Shown one piece after another: positions 1 to 8,420 of a DNA stretch of 64,000 nt (position 1 is its first letter; every line of letters starts with the position of its first letter). The notes below the pieces were generated by a model, which was not told the origin of the DNA, made no database searches, and saw only the letters and a program-made list of their open reading frames with translations. The translations under genes and the position numbers were made by a program. Location: assembly GCF_030010625.1 (NCBI RefSeq), contig NZ_JASCXN010000025.1, positions 1-64,000 on the forward strand. Reading direction: 5' to 3'. Origin of the DNA: Streptomyces sp. CC208A. Its GTDB lineage: Bacteria > Actinomycetota > Actinomycetes > Streptomycetales > Streptomycetaceae.

Positions 1-89
1 GCGGCGGCCGACTCGGCGCCGCTCGACGCACGTCGGGCCCGCCCTGCCTCACGTCAGGCCGCGACACCGGGCGAAGGGGATACGAGCAG

Positions 90-452
90 GTGAACGCGAC
101 AGGAACCGAGGTCCGCACAGGCGGCCATGGCGACATGACCGCCGAAGGCGCGGACACCGCCGTCAGGGTTTTCGCCGCGCTCGCCTCCCCCGTCCGCCTG
201 CGCATCCTTCACGTCCTCGCGCAGGGCCCGAGCGACGTGACGCGCCTCGTGGAGCAGGTCGGCGGCGCCCCGTCCACGATCAGCCAGCACCTCCTCACCC
301 TCCGGCGGGCCGGGCTCGTCGACTTCCGCAGGGACGGACGGCGGCAGGTGTACTTCACCGAGAACCCGCAGGCCGTCGCCGACGTCCGGCGGGCGGCCGA
401 GCGGCTCGCAGGGCGAGAGGGGGCCGCCGGTCAGGGGGCGGCCGGATCGTAG
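90..452 (+). CDS. ArsR/SmtB-family winged-helix transcriptional regulator
   Basis: This 120-aa protein has one winged-helix domain (about residues 25-105). A recognition-helix segment reads APSTISQHLLTLRRAGLV and a wing reads RDGRRQVYF, both typical of ArsR repressors. I see no Cys or His cluster for a classical metal site, so the ligand is unknown. The GTG start follows GAAGGGG at a rather long spacing; an ATG at 135 is an alternative that keeps the whole domain. The gene is isolated at the window edge and its 3' end overlaps the end of the convergent gene by 22 bp. The family is certain and the target is not. Confidence 0.8.
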   Translation: MNATGTEVRTGGHGDMTAEGADTAVRVFAALASPVRLRILHVLAQGPSDVTRLVEQVGGAPSTISQHLLTLRRAGLVDFRRDGRRQVYFTENPQAVADVRRAAERLAGREGAAGQGAAGS

Positions 453-655
453 CCGTACCGGAGTCCCCCGGGCGAGCGACTGTCGCGGCGGTAGACGTAG
501 ACGGCCGCCGCCCGCATGCCGTCCTCGGTCTCCTCCACCTCGCAGGGATACGTCACCTGCACGAGGCCGGGCCGACCCCGGAGCCGCACGCGCACCCCGT
601 CGGCCGGCCCTCCGGAAAGCAGGGCCGATTCCCAGTCCGGCGTGTCGTCCGCCAT
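431..655 (-). CDS. Small conserved-looking hypothetical protein (74 aa)
   Basis: This 74-aa soluble protein has no family I recognise. It is acidic at the N-terminus and then reads like a compact beta-rich fold (GVRVRLRGRPGLVQVTYPC, then AAAVYVYRRD). The start is supported by GAGGTGA six bases before the ATG. It lies downstream of the 38-aa gene on the same strand, separated by a hairpin terminator, and ends inside the 3' end of the convergent ArsR gene. Confidence 0.55.
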   Translation of the reverse strand: MADDTPDWESALLSGGPADGVRVRLRGRPGLVQVTYPCEVEETEDGMRAAAVYVYRRDSRSPGGLRYGYDPAAP

Positions 656-710
656 GTGCGGTCACCTCGGATTCGCGAGTGAGTCGGACAGGGACAGGAG
701 GGGAACGACG

Positions 711-747
711 GCGTCCGGCGCCCTTTCGAAGTGAGGGCGCCGGACGC
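711..747 (-). terminator. Rho-independent-type hairpin after the 38-aa gene
   Basis: GCGTCCGGCGCCC (711-723) pairs perfectly with 735-747, giving a 13-bp stem with an 11-nt loop. It begins 11 bp beyond the stop codon of the 38-aa gene. As in most Streptomyces terminators, no long T-run follows. Confidence 0.65.
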
Positions 748-757
748 GGAGGTGCGG

Positions 758-874
758 CTACTCGGCGGCGTTCGGGGCGGCGAGCGCCTGGGCCCGGCGC
801 ACGTACTTCGGCTCCGACAGGCCCTTGTCCGCCCACGCCGGGTCGAGCACCTTGCCGGGATCGATCGAAGCCAT
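758..874 (-). CDS. 38-aa microprotein with its own transcription unit
   Basis: This short ORF encodes a 38-aa protein that begins MASIDPGKVLDPAWADKG, has a charged middle (SEPKYVRRAQAL) and ends PNAAE. Three signals argue that it is real. GGAGGG lies eight bases before the ATG, a perfect palindrome lies 41-58 bp upstream, and a 13-bp hairpin terminator begins 11 bp after the stop. No signal peptide, Cys or membrane segment is present, and I do not recognise the sequence. The palindrome resembles the one upstream of the CNNM array at 8255, which suggests co-regulation with those transporters; that is inference. Confidence 0.6.
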   Translation of the reverse strand: MASIDPGKVLDPAWADKGLSEPKYVRRAQALAAPNAAE

Positions 875-914
875 GTCCAACCCTCCGGGGACGAGGAGAC
901 GCGACCACCACACC

Positions 915-932
915 TTCTACAATGATGTAGAA
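915..932. promoter_or_regulatory. Palindromic operator TTCTACA-N4-TGTAGAA (site 1)
   Basis: TTCTACAATGATGTAGAA is a perfect 7+4+7 inverted repeat in the divergent region between the 38-aa gene (start 874) and the usp-CNNM unit (start 1110). A second copy at 8403-8420, read on the opposite strand, matches at 15 of 18 positions. TACA/TGTA half-sites recall BlaI/MecI/CopY-type repressors, but no such repressor is encoded in the window. Confidence 0.55.
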
Positions 933-1109
933 AATACGAGCCCCGTCTTCCCCTCAAGGGCCTGATCGAGTCTTCGCCAAGAACGGCTGAAAGTGCCGCC
1001 TTGCGCGGTCCGCTCCCCTCGCGGCGGCGCGGACGAGCGGCGAGGCTGAGGAGAGAGCACGGAACCCCCGGCAGGGCGTCGCACCGCCATCCGGCGAAGG
1101 AGGGCGACG

Positions 1110-1961
1110 GTGGAAGACCTGGTCACGGTGGGAGTCGACGGCTCCCCCTCGGCCCTTGCCGCCGTGGAGGCGGCCGCCCAGGAGGCGGCGCTGCGCGGCG
1201 CGGGGCTGCGGATCGTCCACGCCTTCGTCTGGCCTGGCCTGCACGTACCCCCCGGTTCCACTCTGGGGCCTGCGCACGGCCCGCTGCGGGAGCGTGCGGA
1301 AGCCCTGGTGACACGGGCCGTCGAACGGGCCCGGAGTGCTGCTCCACAGGTGGAGGTGGAATCGGCGATCGTCGCCGGCGAGACGGCGACGGTCCTGATC
1401 GCGCGGTCGGAGGCGGCCCGCCTGCTCGTCGTCGGCGCCCCCGACACGGAGGGAGCCACCGACCCGGCGGTTTCGTCGATGACCGAGCACCTGACCGGTC
1501 ATGCACGGTGCCCGGTGATGGTCGTACGTGGCAGAGCCTCCCTCGCGGGCCCGGTCGTCCTGGGCGTGGACCTGTCGACGGCCGGACGCGCCGCCGCCGG
1601 CTTCGCTCTCCTCGAAGCATCGTTGCGGCACCAGAACCTGGTGGCCCTCCACGTCCGGGAGGAGGGCATCCCGCCGGACCCCCAAGGGCATGAGCACTCG
1701 GCCCCGGCGCAGCGGGCGGTGCGGGCCGTGCTGTCCGAGCACCTCGGAAGACACCCGGAAGTCGCCGTGGAGGTACGCGTGGTCTCCGGGGACGCCCGCA
1801 GCACGCTGGTCACGGCGAGCCACGACGCGGGACTGCTCGTGACGGGCACCCGAGGGCACGGCGGTCTCCTGGGGATGCTCCTGGGCTCCGTCAGCCGGTC
1901 CGTCCTCCGCCACGCCCGCTGTCCCGTCGCCGTGGTCCGTCCCGACGGCGACGGGCCATGA
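1110..1961 (+). CDS. Universal stress protein with two Usp domains
   Basis: This 283-aa protein contains two tandem Usp alpha/beta domains (about residues 3-140 and 148-281). The second carries the ATP-binding signature G-x2-G-x9-G-S in GTRGHGG...LLGS. The first has an altered loop (VVGAPDTEG) and probably does not bind ATP in the usual way. The GTG start follows GGAGGG. The next gene, a CNNM transporter, starts 79 bp downstream on the same strand, so the two probably form one unit and Usp may couple energy or stress state to transport. The palindrome at 915-932 lies about 180 bp upstream. Confidence 0.88.
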   Translation: MEDLVTVGVDGSPSALAAVEAAAQEAALRGAGLRIVHAFVWPGLHVPPGSTLGPAHGPLRERAEALVTRAVERARSAAPQVEVESAIVAGETATVLIARSEAARLLVVGAPDTEGATDPAVSSMTEHLTGHARCPVMVVRGRASLAGPVVLGVDLSTAGRAAAGFALLEASLRHQNLVALHVREEGIPPDPQGHEHSAPAQRAVRAVLSEHLGRHPEVAVEVRVVSGDARSTLVTASHDAGLLVTGTRGHGGLLGMLLGSVSRSVLRHARCPVAVVRPDGDGP

Positions 1962-2040
1962 CCGCCACGGCATCCGGCGGGACGCCCGCCGGACGGCCTC
2001 GACCGCGGTACGACGGTTCGCCGGCGGGAGGCGACACGCC

Positions 2041-3342
2041 GTGAACGGCCTGGTGTCCGACCTGCTCCTGATCGCGGCGCTGATCGTCCTCAACGCGCTG
2101 TTCGCCGGCAGCGAGATCGCGCTGATCTCCCTGCGGGACAGCCAGCTGCGGCGGCTGCGGCGGAGGGGCGGTCGCGCGGCCGCCCGGCTGGCGCGGCTCG
2201 TCGCGGATCCGAACCGCTACCTCGCCACGATCCAGATCGGCATCACCCTGGCCGGGTTCCTCGCGTCCGCCACGGCGGCGGTCTCCCTGGCCGAGCCGCT
2301 GGTGCCCCTCCTCTCGTTCGCGGGAGGCATGGCGGAACCGCTCGCCGTGGGCTTGGTGACGGTCGCCCTCACCTTCGTCACGCTCGTCGTCGGCGAGCTG
2401 GCGCCCAAGCGGCTGGGCATGCAGTTCGCGGAACGGTGGTCCCTGCTGGCCGCCCGTCCCCTGGGCGTTCTCGCCACGGTCTGCCGTCCGGCCGTATGGG
2501 CCCTCGGGCGTACCACCAACCTCGTGGTCCGCGTACTGGGCGGCGATCCCGGCGCGGGGAAACAGCCGCCCAGCCCCGACGAGCTGCGGGACATGGTGAT
2601 CAGCCATCGCGGTCTCACTCCTGACCAGCGTGTCATCGTCGCGAGGGCTCTGGAGATCCACGAGCGTCCCCTCCGTGCCGCGCTCGTGCCCCGGCGCTCC
2701 GTCTTCACCCTGTCCGCCGCCACCCCGGTCGGCCAGGCCCGTGGCGAACTGGCCGCCTCCGGACACTCCAGGGCTCCCGTACTCGGTCCTGGCCACTTCG
2801 ACGACATCACGGGGGTCGTACACCTGCGTGACCTGACGACCGGCGACGACTCGGCCCTGGTCGGGGACCTCACCCGCCGGGCGACCGTGTTCCCCGAGAC
2901 CATGAAGATCTCCGACGCCCTCCTGCGGTTCAGGTCCGATCACCAGCAGTTCGCCCTCGTGACCGACGAGCACGGTTCGGTCGAGGGCATCGTCACCATC
3001 GAGGACCTGCTGGAGGAGATCGTCGGAGAGATCTACGACGAGACCGACCGGCACCTCGTGGAGGTCGAGCGGAGTTCCGACGGATCTCTCCTCGTCCCGG
3101 GCGACTTCCCCGTCGCCGACCTGGGGGATCTGGGGGTCGATCTCGGCGAGGCGGGCGGCGCCCGCTACACCACCGTGGCCGGTCTCGTGCTCGACGCACT
3201 CGGCCGCCTGCCCGGTGGGAAGGGGGCCCGGTGCCGAGTGGGTGACTGGGACATCGAGGTGGTCGGAATCGAGCAGCACGCCATCACCGCCGTACGTCTG
3301 CGCCGACGCGGGGACGACAGCGCCGGCCCGCCGGCCGACTGA
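2041..3342 (+). CDS. CNNM/CorC (hemolysin-family) membrane transporter, full length
   Basis: This 433-aa integral membrane protein has the full CNNM/CorC layout. A DUF21 domain with several membrane helices (about 1-195) carries ATIQIGITLAG and VVGELAPKRLG, a paired CBS module (about 205-325) carries GIVTIEDLLEEIVGEI, and a CorC_HlyC domain covers about 345-425. Relatives export or regulate Mg2+ and Co2+. The GTG start follows GGGAGG. It converges with the four-gene CNNM array on the other strand across a strong shared terminator, so this locus holds five paralogues. Confidence 0.9.
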   Translation: MNGLVSDLLLIAALIVLNALFAGSEIALISLRDSQLRRLRRRGGRAAARLARLVADPNRYLATIQIGITLAGFLASATAAVSLAEPLVPLLSFAGGMAEPLAVGLVTVALTFVTLVVGELAPKRLGMQFAERWSLLAARPLGVLATVCRPAVWALGRTTNLVVRVLGGDPGAGKQPPSPDELRDMVISHRGLTPDQRVIVARALEIHERPLRAALVPRRSVFTLSAATPVGQARGELAASGHSRAPVLGPGHFDDITGVVHLRDLTTGDDSALVGDLTRRATVFPETMKISDALLRFRSDHQQFALVTDEHGSVEGIVTIEDLLEEIVGEIYDETDRHLVEVERSSDGSLLVPGDFPVADLGDLGVDLGEAGGARYTTVAGLVLDALGRLPGGKGARCRVGDWDIEVVGIEQHAITAVRLRRRGDDSAGPPAD

Positions 3343-3362
3343 TCGGCCGAACGTGAGACACG

Positions 3363-3401
3363 GGATGGCGCGGACACACCCGGGGTGTGTCCGCGCCATC
3401 C
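3363..3401. terminator. Bidirectional terminator between convergent CNNM genes
   Basis: Positions 3363-3380 and 3384-3401 form a perfect 18-bp stem around a 3-nt CGG loop. The hairpin sits between the stops at 3342 (+) and 3424 (-), so it can end transcription from both sides. Confidence 0.85.
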
Positions 3402-3423
3402 GCAGGGTGGTCCGGACGGGCCG

Positions 3424-4443
3424 TCAGACCGTCTGCGGCCCCATGATCCGGACCAGGAGGTCGTCCAGGCTGACCAGGCCGGTGAGCTGTCCCTCGCCGT
3501 CGCGGACGAGGGCGAGGGAGGCGCGGCGCCGGCGGAGGTGCTCGATGGCGTCGGAGACCGTGTCGGTGCCGACCAGTTCCGGCACGGGGCGGGCGAGGGC
3601 GGCGGCGGTCAGCTCCCTGCCGCGGGTGCGGGCGACGAGGACGTCGCGGGCGTGCACCGAGCCGAGGACGCGGTCGCCGTCCCGGACGAGGAGGCGGGAG
3701 CGGTCGGCCTCGGACGCCTGGGCGAGGACGGCGTCGAGTCCGGCACCCGCCTCGACGGCGACGATGTCGGCGGCCGGGGTCTGGAGTTCGGCGACCGGGG
3801 TCTGCGGCTCGGTGAGGGAGCGGGTGATGAGCTGCGAGTCGGTCCTGTTGATCAGGCCGAGCCGCTCGGACTCCTCCACCAGGTGGGTGAGCTGCTCGCG
3901 GTTGTGGACGGCGGCCAGTTCGTCGCGGGGCTGGACGCGGCACATCCGTACGAGCGCGTTGCTGACCTTGTTGAGCAGCCAGATCAGCGGGCGCACGGCC
4001 TTGACCAGGGCCCGGAACGGCGGGGTGAGCAGCATGGCGGAGCGTTCGGGGTGGGCGATGGCCCAGGACTTGGGCGCCATCTCGCCGAGGACCATGTGGA
4101 GGAAGACCACGACGGTCATGGCGACGGCGAACGCGATGCCGTAGCTGAGCGCTTCCGGCAGCCCCAGCTTGACGAGCAGCGGGTCGAGTTCGTGGGAGAT
4201 GGCGGGCTTGGAGATGGCGCCGAGACCGAGGGTGCACAGGGTGATGCCGAGCTGGGCGCCGGCGAGCATCAGGGACAGTTCGCGCATGCCGGCGAGGGCG
4301 GCCCTGGCGCCGCGCTGCCCGTCGGCGACGGCCTTCTCGACGCGGTGGCGCTTGGCGGCGACGAGCGCGAATTCGGCGGCGACGAAGAAACCGCTGCCGA
4401 TGAGGAGCAGGACGGTGATGAACAGGGCCATGGGGAAGCTCAT
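3424..4443 (-). CDS. CNNM membrane protein, short form lacking the CorC domain (pair 2)
   Basis: This 339-aa protein has a DUF21 membrane domain (motifs GAQLGITLCTLG and VLGEMAPKSWA) followed by a CBS pair ending GLVSLDDLLVRIMGPQTV. The C-terminal CorC_HlyC domain of full-length relatives is absent. The ATG overlaps the stop of the long gene upstream by ATGA, so translation of the two is coupled. The other short gene, at 5905, has the same architecture and also follows a long gene through an ATGA overlap. A heteromeric long+short complex is therefore likely, by inference. Confidence 0.88.
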   Translation of the reverse strand: MSFPMALFITVLLLIGSGFFVAAEFALVAAKRHRVEKAVADGQRGARAALAGMRELSLMLAGAQLGITLCTLGLGAISKPAISHELDPLLVKLGLPEALSYGIAFAVAMTVVVFLHMVLGEMAPKSWAIAHPERSAMLLTPPFRALVKAVRPLIWLLNKVSNALVRMCRVQPRDELAAVHNREQLTHLVEESERLGLINRTDSQLITRSLTEPQTPVAELQTPAADIVAVEAGAGLDAVLAQASEADRSRLLVRDGDRVLGSVHARDVLVARTRGRELTAAALARPVPELVGTDTVSDAIEHLRRRRASLALVRDGEGQLTGLVSLDDLLVRIMGPQTV

Positions 4444-5759
4444 GCCTGGGCCTCCTCGGCGGTGGCGGTCTGGACATGCTCGATGCGGACGCGCCCGGGG
4501 ACGTGCCGGTCGAGGCTGAGGACGTCGATGCGGATGCCGTCGACGGTGAGGCCGTCCCCGATGGTCGGGAAGCGGCCGAGGCGGTCGATGATCAGGCCGG
4601 CGACGGTGTCGTAGTCGTCGTCCTCGGGCAGGGCGATGCCGGTGGCGTCCTCGATCTCGTCGAGGCGGCGGCCCGCGTCGACGCGCCAGCCGTTCCCGTC
4701 CGGGACGGCGAGCGCGACGACGGTGTCGCTCTCGTCGGCGATGTCGCCGACCAGCTCCTCGGCGATGTCCTCGTAGGTGACGACGCCGGCGACGCCGCCG
4801 TGCTCGTCCAGGACGACGGCGAACTCGTCGTCCGCCTCCCGCATCCGCGCCACCGCCTGCGGCAGCGGCAGCGTGTCGGGCAGCAGCAGCGGCGCCCGGT
4901 CGGCCTCGCCGGCCGTCAAGGTGTCGAACCGGTCGGCGGGCAGCCGGGCGAGGTCGCGCACGCCGAGGACGCCGGCGACGTCGTCCGGGTGGTCGCCGAG
5001 GACGGGGTAGTTGGAGTGGCCGTGCTTCGCGATGAGCTCGACGGCCTCGGTGAGCGTGGCGTCCTTGCGGACGAAGACGGCGTCGGCGCGCGGCACCATC
5101 ACCTCGTCCAGGGTCCGCTCGGAGAACTCCAGCGCGTGGTCGAGGAGCTCGGCGGTGTCGGCCGGCAGCTGCCCCTGCTCGTGCGACTCGCCGATGAGGT
5201 GGCTGAGCTCCTCCAGGGTGGCGCCGTGGTGCAGCTCCTCGACCGGCTCGATGCCGACCTTGCGCAGCAGCTTGTTCGCGGCCCCGTCGAAGACGCGGAC
5301 GACCGGCCCGACGATCTTCAGGTAGACGAGGGTGGAGGAGGCGAGGGACTTGGCCAGCCGTTCGGGGACGGCGAGCGCCAGGTTCTTCGGTGCGAGCTCG
5401 CCCACCACCATCTGGAGGACGGTGGCGATCACGAAGGCGAGGACGACGGAGATCGCCGACACCGCCCCGTCCGACAGGCCCGTCCCGTCCAGCGCGGGCC
5501 TGAGCAGGGCGGAGACGGACGGCTCGGCGAGGAAACCGACGACGAGGCCGGTGACGGTGATGCCGAGCTGGGCGCCGGACAGCATGAAGGAGAGGCGTTC
5601 GAGGACCTTCAGCGCGCGGGCCGCGCGCTTGTCGCCGGCCTCCGCCTCACGGGCGAGGGCGATCCGGTCGGCGGCGACGTACGAGAACTCCTGGGCCACG
5701 AAGTAGCCGGTGCCGGCGGTCAGGACGAGGACGGCCAGCAGGCCGAGAGCGGCGTTCAT
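4440..5759 (-). CDS. CNNM/CorC transporter, long form (pair 2)
   Basis: This 439-aa protein has DUF21 (MLSGAQLGITVTG; VVGELAPKNLA), a CBS pair with GVVTYEDIAEELVGDIADE, and a C-terminal CorC_HlyC domain (about 350-430). The ATG at 5759 is preferred because GAAGGGG stands about ten bases before it; a GTG at 5771 lies right against that motif. It is coupled by ATGA to the short partner and lies 145 bp after pair 1. Its closest visible relative in the window is the long protein of pair 1. Confidence 0.88.
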   Translation of the reverse strand: MNAALGLLAVLVLTAGTGYFVAQEFSYVAADRIALAREAEAGDKRAARALKVLERLSFMLSGAQLGITVTGLVVGFLAEPSVSALLRPALDGTGLSDGAVSAISVVLAFVIATVLQMVVGELAPKNLALAVPERLAKSLASSTLVYLKIVGPVVRVFDGAANKLLRKVGIEPVEELHHGATLEELSHLIGESHEQGQLPADTAELLDHALEFSERTLDEVMVPRADAVFVRKDATLTEAVELIAKHGHSNYPVLGDHPDDVAGVLGVRDLARLPADRFDTLTAGEADRAPLLLPDTLPLPQAVARMREADDEFAVVLDEHGGVAGVVTYEDIAEELVGDIADESDTVVALAVPDGNGWRVDAGRRLDEIEDATGIALPEDDDYDTVAGLIIDRLGRFPTIGDGLTVDGIRIDVLSLDRHVPGRVRIEHVQTATAEEAQA

Positions 5760-5904
5760 CGGCGGCCGCACCCCTTCGAGCAGGCGGGATGCGTCGTTCT
5801 GGCGGACAAGCGGGGGCTCCTTCGTGGGGCGGGCGATGGTGGGTGGCGAGGGGTACGCGACGGACGGCGTGGGCTCGTCGACTCGGGCCGGGAGTCGGTG
5901 GGGG

Positions 5905-6921
5905 TCACACGGTGGCGGGCCCCACGAGCTCCTCCAGGACGTCTTCCATCGTCACGTAGCCGAGGACGGTGCCGGACTCGCCGGTGACGGCGGCCAGGTG
6001 GCTTCCGGCGGCGCGCAGGGCGGTGAGGGTGTCGTCGAGCGGGGTGTCGATCCGTACCCGGGTGACGGCGTGGAGAGCGGTCCGCGGGAAGGGCTGGTCG
6101 CGGTCCGCGACGCCCAGGGTGTCCTTGATGTGTATGTAGCCGAGGACGGCGCCGGCGGGGCCGGTGACCGGGAAGCGGGAGTAGCCGGCGCGGGCGGCCG
6201 TCCGCTCCAGCTCGGCAGGGGTGATCCGGTGGTCCACGGTGACCATCCGCACGGCGGGGACGAGGATCTCGCCGACCGGGCGGGTGCCGAGTTCCAGGGC
6301 GTCGCGCAGCCGCTCGCCGTCGGCGGGCGAGAGCAGGCCGGCGGCGCTGGTGTCCTGGACCATGCGGGCGAGTTGGTCGTCGGTGTAGACGGCGGCGACC
6401 TCGTCCTTCGGTTCGACCCGCAGCAGGCGGAGCAGCGCGTTGGCGAAGGCGTTGATGCCGAAGACGACCGGCTTGAGGGCGCGGGTGAGGGCGACGAGCG
6501 GAGGTCCGAGGAACAGCGCGGTCTTCACCGGGGCGGCGAGTGCGATGTTCTTGGGGACCATCTCGCCGATCAGCATGTGCGCGTACGTCGCCAGGGTCAG
6601 GGCGATGACGAAGGCGATCGGGTGCACGAGGCCGTGCGGCACGTGGGCCGCCTCGAAGGCGGGCTCCAGGAGATGGGCGATGGCGGGCTCGGCGACCGCG
6701 CCGAGGACCAGCGAGGACACGGTGATGCCGAGCTGCGCGGTGGCCAGGAGTGCGGAGATGTGCTCCAGGCCCCACAGGGTCATGCGGGCACGCCGGTCGC
6801 CGTCGCGGGCGAGCGGCTCGATCTGGCTGCGGCGGACGGAGATCATCGAGAACTCGCCGCCGACGAAGAAGGCGTTCGTCAGGAGGGTGAGGAAGCCGAT
6901 GGTGAGCTGGAGCGCGGTCAT
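5905..6921 (-). CDS. CNNM membrane protein, short form lacking the CorC domain (pair 1)
   Basis: This 338-aa protein has a DUF21 domain (TAQLGITVSSLVLG; LIGEMVPKNIAL) and a CBS pair that ends at YVTMEDVLEELVGPATV, with no CorC_HlyC domain. It starts at an ATG overlapping the stop of the upstream long gene by ATGA. The 145 bp before pair 2 hold no obvious terminator, so all four genes may be one transcript. Confidence 0.88.
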   Translation of the reverse strand: MTALQLTIGFLTLLTNAFFVGGEFSMISVRRSQIEPLARDGDRRARMTLWGLEHISALLATAQLGITVSSLVLGAVAEPAIAHLLEPAFEAAHVPHGLVHPIAFVIALTLATYAHMLIGEMVPKNIALAAPVKTALFLGPPLVALTRALKPVVFGINAFANALLRLLRVEPKDEVAAVYTDDQLARMVQDTSAAGLLSPADGERLRDALELGTRPVGEILVPAVRMVTVDHRITPAELERTAARAGYSRFPVTGPAGAVLGYIHIKDTLGVADRDQPFPRTALHAVTRVRIDTPLDDTLTALRAAGSHLAAVTGESGTVLGYVTMEDVLEELVGPATV

Positions 6922-8255
6922 CGGGCCGCTCCGGCGTTCTCGGGCCGCACGGCGCGGACGGGCTCGGTGAGGTGGACGCGGTCCGCGCGGTGGTGGTCGA
7001 CGTCGAGGACGTCGAGGCGCCAGCCGTCGAGCAGGACGGCGTCGCCCTGGGCGGGGATGCGGCCGAGGCGGGTGGCGATGAGGCCGGCGACCGTCTCGTA
7101 CGGTCCTTCCGGCGCGCGCAGCCCTATCCGGGCCAGCTGGTCGATGCGTACCCCGCCGTCCGCCTCCCAGGTGGCCCGGCCGTCGTCGGTGGGCGGCGCG
7201 GGCAGCAGGTCGGGGACCTCGACCGGGTCGTGCTCGTCGCGGACCTCGCCCACGACCTCCTCCACGATGTCCTCGACGGTCGCCACGCCGGCCATGCCGC
7301 CGTACTCGTCGATCACGACGGCCATGCCCCGGTGGGCCCGCAGGCGCTCCAGGAGCCGGTCGGCGGGCAGCGTCTCGGGGACGAGCAGCGGCGGGGTGGT
7401 CAGGGTGGTGACCGGGGTGGCGGCCCGCTCCTCGGGCGGCAGGGCGAGGACGTCGCGGATGTGGACGGTGCCGATGACGTCGTCGTGGTTCAGCCGGTAG
7501 ACCGGGAAGCGGGACAGCCCGGTGGCGTAGGTGAGGTTGGCGGCGTCGGCGGCCGTGGCCCGCGCCTCCAGGGCGCGGACGTCCACACGCGGTGTCATGA
7601 CGTTCTCGGCCGTCAGCTCGCTCAGGTGGAGCGTCCGCACGAACAGCTCGGCCGAATCCGCCTCGATGGCCCCCTCCGCCGCACTGTGCCGGACGAGGGA
7701 GGCCAGCTCGGCGGGGGTCCGTACGGTGTGCAGCTCCTCGGCCGGCTCCAGGCCGAAGCGGCGCACGAACCGGTTCGCGGTGCCGTTCAGGTGCCGGATG
7801 AAGGGGCCGAAGGCGGCGGTGAAGCCCCGCTGCGGCCCGGCGACGACCTTGGCGACGGCCAGCGGCCGGGAGATCGCCCAGTTCTTCGGCACGAGCTCAC
7901 CGACGACCATGAGGACGACGGTGGAGACCGCGACCCCGAGGACCGTGGCGACGGACGACGCCGCGGTGCCGAGGCCGATCGCCTCCAGCGGGCCGCGCAG
8001 CAGCGCGGCCAGGGACGGCTCGGCGAGCATGCCGATCACCAGGGAGGTGACGGTGATGCCGAGCTGGGCACCGGAGAGCTGCACGGTCAGCCGGCGGACG
8101 GCGCGCAGCGCGCCCTCGGCACCGCGCTCGCCGGCCTCGGCGGCACGCTCCAGCTCACCGCGCTCGACGGTGGTGAGGGAGAACTCGGCCGCGACGAAGA
8201 CGGCACACGCGAGGGTGAGGGCGAGCGCGAGCAGGAGAAGAAGCACCTCGGTCAC
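6918..8255 (-). CDS. CNNM/CorC transporter, long form (pair 1), first gene of the array
   Basis: This 445-aa protein has DUF21 (QLSGAQLGITVTSLVIG; VVGELVPKNWA), a CBS pair with GVATVEDIVEEVVGEVRDE, and CorC_HlyC (about 355-435). The GTG start follows a GGGGGTGG stretch. It is the promoter-proximal gene of the four-gene array. The imperfect palindrome at 8403-8420, a close relative of the site at 915, lies about 150 bp upstream. No Mg2+ riboswitch fold was recognised in the leader. Confidence 0.88.
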   Translation of the reverse strand: MTEVLLLLLALALTLACAVFVAAEFSLTTVERGELERAAEAGERGAEGALRAVRRLTVQLSGAQLGITVTSLVIGMLAEPSLAALLRGPLEAIGLGTAASSVATVLGVAVSTVVLMVVGELVPKNWAISRPLAVAKVVAGPQRGFTAAFGPFIRHLNGTANRFVRRFGLEPAEELHTVRTPAELASLVRHSAAEGAIEADSAELFVRTLHLSELTAENVMTPRVDVRALEARATAADAANLTYATGLSRFPVYRLNHDDVIGTVHIRDVLALPPEERAATPVTTLTTPPLLVPETLPADRLLERLRAHRGMAVVIDEYGGMAGVATVEDIVEEVVGEVRDEHDPVEVPDLLPAPPTDDGRATWEADGGVRIDQLARIGLRAPEGPYETVAGLIATRLGRIPAQGDAVLLDGWRLDVLDVDHHRADRVHLTEPVRAVRPENAGAAR

Positions 8256-8402
8256 CGTGCCACCCCCGCTCCCCGGCTCGACGCTTCAGGGCAGGCGGTG
8301 GCACGGCTCGTACTGGGAGGCTCACCCATTGCGGGTCGCTCACTCCTTCTTCGTCCTGTGAGGGGAGATCCGGGCGGGATCGGGGCCGACGGGGACACGG
8401 CC

Positions 8403-8420
8403 TTCTACATCACTGTAAAG
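8403..8420. promoter_or_regulatory. Palindromic operator-like site 2 upstream of the CNNM array
   Basis: On the minus strand this reads CTTTACAGTGATGTAGAA and matches the palindrome at 915-932 at 15 of 18 positions, including the whole TGATGTAGAA half. It lies about 150 bp upstream of the array and overlaps the stop codon of the 102-aa membrane protein gene, so it may serve a promoter embedded in that 3' end. Confidence 0.45.

Noticed and set aside
8256..8402. Magnesium riboswitch ahead of the CNNM array
   Set aside because: The leader is short and no M-box or related fold could be recognised.
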